Shown: piece by piece, positions 63,797 to 64,000 of the stretch
How positions within the stretch are numbered: the first letter of the stretch is position 1
How the letters are laid out: each line of letters starts with the position of its first letter
Origin: Juglans regia
Taxonomy: Eukaryota > Streptophyta > Magnoliopsida > Fagales > Juglandaceae
DNA: 64,000 nt
Assembly: GCF_001411555.2 (NCBI RefSeq)
Contig: NC_049904.1
Location: 32,817,473-32,881,472, forward strand
Direction of reading: 5' to 3'
The notes under the pieces: model-generated
What the model was told of the DNA's origin: nothing
What the model saw: the letters and a program-made list of their open reading frames with translations, nothing else
Database searches by the model: none
Made by a program: the position numbers and the translations under genes

Positions 63797-64000
63797 CCGT
63801 GCACTGAGGGCTCTCCTTCTATGCTTTGAGGTCATTTCCAGATTGAAGGTGAACTTGGGCATATCAGATTTAATTCTAGTGGGGCAAGTGAAAATGTAGA
63901 TGGTATGGCTTCTATCTTGGGATGTAAGATATCTTATTTACCAATGAAATATCTTGGCCTCCCATTATCTATTTGCAAAGTCACTCATTAAAAGTACCCT
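63797..64000 (+). mobile_element. LINE-D reverse-transcriptase fragment, running off the window
   Basis: Plus-strand pieces 'LLCFEVISRLKVNLGISDLI' and, one frame over, 'MASILGCKISYLPMKYLGLP' match the RT region of plant LINEs. It stops at the window edge. Confidence 0.8.

Overview
This is nuclear DNA of a eudicot plant, most likely a woody species. It is AT-rich and intron-rich, with GT-AG splicing, plant gene families and a dense load of plant transposons. The short GTTGAGTTGAG / TCAACTCAACTCA MITE family repeated throughout fits my recollection of Fagales trees (walnut/pecan/oak group), but that placement is a guess.

Regions. (1) 0-36 kb is an accessory region built around a degenerate tandem array of heavy-metal-associated (HMA) HIPP-type genes on the minus strand. 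One promoter relic lies near 1.7 kb. Four gene units follow: HIPP1 (6.8-9.0 kb, split by a hAT element and without an ATG), HIPP2 (11.6-12.2 kb, open), HIPP3 (25.3-25.9 kb, open) and HIPP4 (31.8-33.6 kb, a pseudogene carrying a Helitron). HIPP2 and HIPP3 sit in a segmental duplication (about 11.6-21.1 kb versus 25.3-31.8 kb) that also carries a small GRF zinc-finger gene. Between them are a Copia gag relic, processed pseudogenes of NFU (NifU-like) and DIM1/YLS8, a broken plastid membrane-protein-like gene, hAT-like elements with 8-bp target duplications, LINE ends and many MITEs.

(2) 36-59.6 kb is a normal gene island, all on the plus strand: ribosomal protein uS7/RPS5, a mitochondrial P-class PPR protein, an EEF1AKMT1 (N6AMT2)-type lysine methyltransferase, the rhomboid-UBA protein RBL15, and the 5' part of a UBP12/13 deubiquitinase. 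I annotated every exon, and the reading frames close. These are housekeeping genes rather than an operon or pathway. Their order resembles two Arabidopsis neighbourhoods, RBL15 next to the methyltransferase and RPS5 near UBP13.

(3) 59.6-64 kb: the UBP gene stops after its exon 10. Only retroelement-rich DNA follows, including a minus-strand LINE broken by two successive plus-strand LINE insertions at one 15-bp target.

I see no CRISPR array, rRNA, functional tRNA or prokaryote-like system. The most informative material is the decay history of the HIPP array and the nested LINE chronology.
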